Shown here: positions 13,690 through 14,381 of the stretch, piece after piece
Position numbering within the stretch: the stretch's first letter is position 1
How the letters are laid out: each line of letters starts with the position of its first letter
NCBI GenBank assembly: GCA_023228445.1
Contig: JALOBD010000047.1
Span: forward strand, 1 to 14,381
Source: Sphaerochaeta sp.
Lineage (GTDB): Bacteria > Spirochaetota > Spirochaetia > Sphaerochaetales > Sphaerochaetaceae
DNA: 14,381 nt
Reading direction: 5' to 3'
Translations under genes and position numbers: made by a program
Notes under the pieces: model-generated
Seen by the model: only the letters and a program-made list of their open reading frames with translations
The model's database searches: none
What the model was told of the DNA's origin: nothing

Positions 13690-14097
13690 ATGAGACACAG
13701 AATATTGACACTTCTCTCGTTGGTGGCGCTTGTGGGGATGCTTCTTGTTGGATGTGCGACTACGGGAGAGGGGTATATCTATCAATCAGTGGATAAGGCG
13801 GTAACCGTAGTATCGGCAAATCCGGTTCCTGCCGATATGAGCAAAGGATTCACCTTTAACGTTACCCTCAAGTTGCCAAGGGATATCCCTGGATAGAGGG
13901 TGTGGGTGTATCCCGAGGTGTTTTACAACGATGATGATGACGGGCCAGGAGACTACTTTGTGGGTGTTTGGTATTTACCCAGCGAGATTGTCGCTCCCGT
14001 TACCAGTACCATAAGACGTGGAGGGTGGATAAGCTATTACAGAGGCAGTTTCAAAACGGCTTTCTTGCCTAATCCATTGAATAAATATGCAGGATGA
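13690..14097 (+). pseudogene. Small lipoprotein gene interrupted by one in-frame TAG
   Basis: The first part (68 codons, 13690-13893) encodes MRHRILTLLSLVALVGMLLV then GC, a lipoprotein signal peptide with the lipobox cysteine at residue 22, followed by ATTGEGYIYQSVDKA. It stops at TAG 13894-13896. The same frame reopens at once and runs to 14097 (WVYPEVFYNDDDDGPGDYF onward, ending NPLNKYAG). Together they read as one protein of about 135 aa, so a single nonsense change (or a sequencing error) is the simplest view. Shine-Dalgarno-like AGGA/GAAGG lies just before the ATG. I do not recognise the family. If only the first part is made, it would be a short truncated lipoprotein. Confidence 0.65.
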
Positions 14098-14180
14098 GGT
14101 CTGTCTGGGCATCAGGTCTTCATTGAAGGCTGAATCAGTGGTTATTCTTTGAGAAACTGTAGCTAATTTCATTTATTATA

Positions 14181-14209
14181 TGGAAAAAAGAACCCTTTTC
14201 TGGTATAAT
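14181..14209 (+). promoter_or_regulatory. Extended -10 promoter of the 3'-terminal gene
   Basis: TGGTATAAT (14201-14209) combines a perfect -10 TATAAT with the TGn extension. A weak -35 TGGAAA (14181-14186, 4 of 6) lies 17 nt upstream. Transcription would start near 14216, downstream of the left arm of the inverted repeat described separately. Confidence 0.6.
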
Positions 14210-14247
14210 GCTCTTAGCTTCAAGCAATACACAGAAAAGGAGTTCTT
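14188..14247 (+). repeat. Inverted repeat whose right arm contains the ribosome-binding site
   Basis: AAGAACCCTTTTCTG (14188-14202) pairs with CAGAAAAGGAGTTCTT (14232-14247): 15 base pairs with a single bulged A at 14241 and a 29-nt loop. The right arm includes the Shine-Dalgarno AAAAGGAG (14235-14242). RNA starting at the local promoter lacks the left arm, so only read-through RNA from upstream could fold and hide the ribosome-binding site. Confidence 0.7.
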
Positions 14248-14249
14248 CT

Positions 14250-14381
14250 ATGGAAGATCGTAGCAAATCGAACCCGAACCTTCAACCCCTGCTCTTCACG
14301 CCCGAGGACTTTGCCAATTGCTTCTTCCGCAAGCCCTCGCGGCGGGAGTACGAGTTCCTCACCTACATGACCATCTGCAGG
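14250..14381 (+). CDS. Unrecognised protein, N-terminal part; possible mobile-element gene
   Basis: 44 codons are present, running off the window end. It starts MEDRSKSNPNLQPLLFTPED and continues with FANCFFRKPSRREYEFLTYM. The ATG at 14250 has AAAAGGAG 7 nt upstream and its own extended -10 promoter, so it is a real gene start. I do not recognise the family from this stretch. The read-through-sensitive hairpin over the ribosome-binding site is a known feature of insertion-sequence transposase genes, and the codons are GC-rich again compared with the AT-rich stretch before it; both make a transposase a reasonable guess, but no catalytic motif is in view. Confidence 0.7.
   Translation, partial: MEDRSKSNPNLQPLLFTPEDFANCFFRKPSRREYEFLTYMTICR

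Noticed and set aside
13325..13711. 128-codon minus-strand open frame upstream of the importer genes.
   Set aside because: It runs across the lipoprotein start, has no Shine-Dalgarno, and its composition (Arg/Cys-rich then Gly-rich) fits no family I know.
14188..14247. The inverted repeat considered as the two terminal repeats of an insertion sequence.
   Set aside because: The arms are only 29 nt apart with a promoter between them, so they cannot be the two ends of an element; a regulatory hairpin fits better.
1..14381. CRISPR arrays, tRNA or rRNA genes.
   Set aside because: No regularly spaced direct repeats and no cloverleaf or rRNA-like sequence were seen on either strand.

Overview
The window is one long, co-directional minus-strand block (positions 1 to 13168) that ends at an AT-richer plus-strand tail (about 13550 to 14381). 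The minus-strand block holds two transcription units. The first is a five-component ABC importer of the peptide/nickel type, with the two ATPases fused into one gene (dppA-, dppB-, dppC- and dppDF-like, 13168 down to 7852). The second is a bacterial microcompartment (BMC) operon running from a promoter at about 7642-7670 to beyond the start of the window. Its gene order is SDR dehydrogenase, SDR dehydrogenase, BMC-T trimer, BMC-H hexamer, BMC-P, BMC-P, CoA-acylating aldehyde dehydrogenase, BMC-P, BMC-P, RpiB-like isomerase, deoxyribose-phosphate aldolase (DERA), pentulose-5-phosphate 3-epimerase, then the first 136 codons of an aldose 1-epimerase.

The enzyme set matches the BMC class named sugar-phosphate-utilising (SPU) in published locus surveys. 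DERA would split 2-deoxyribose 5-phosphate into glyceraldehyde 3-phosphate and acetaldehyde. The aldehyde dehydrogenase would turn acetaldehyde into acetyl-CoA behind the shell. The dehydrogenases are candidates for recycling NAD(P)H. Both DERA and the aldehyde dehydrogenase carry an N-terminal amphipathic helix plus linker of the kind that targets cargo to BMC lumens; the other enzymes do not. No kinase, phosphotransacylase or iron-type alcohol dehydrogenase is visible, so these are either beyond position 1 or elsewhere in the genome.

Genes in the BMC operon are packed tightly, with start/stop overlaps or gaps of 0 to 10 nt from the vertex proteins onward, and Shine-Dalgarno sequences buried in the end of the preceding gene. 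Several starts were therefore moved inward from the longest reading frame to the codon with a well-spaced Shine-Dalgarno. The largest gaps are 81 nt after the BMC-H gene, which contains a compact hairpin, and the 237-nt region between the two operons.

The tail divergent from the importer contains a short lipoprotein gene broken by one in-frame TAG, and the start of an unrecognised protein. The ribosome-binding site of that protein lies in one arm of a long inverted repeat, a layout used by transposase genes. The GC-rich coding, the vertex and shell gene order, and a binding-protein leader ending in Ala-Gly-Gly-Ala-Lys-Glu without a lipobox cysteine suggest a spirochaete of the Sphaerochaeta kind. 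That placement is an inference from protein style, not from a marker gene.
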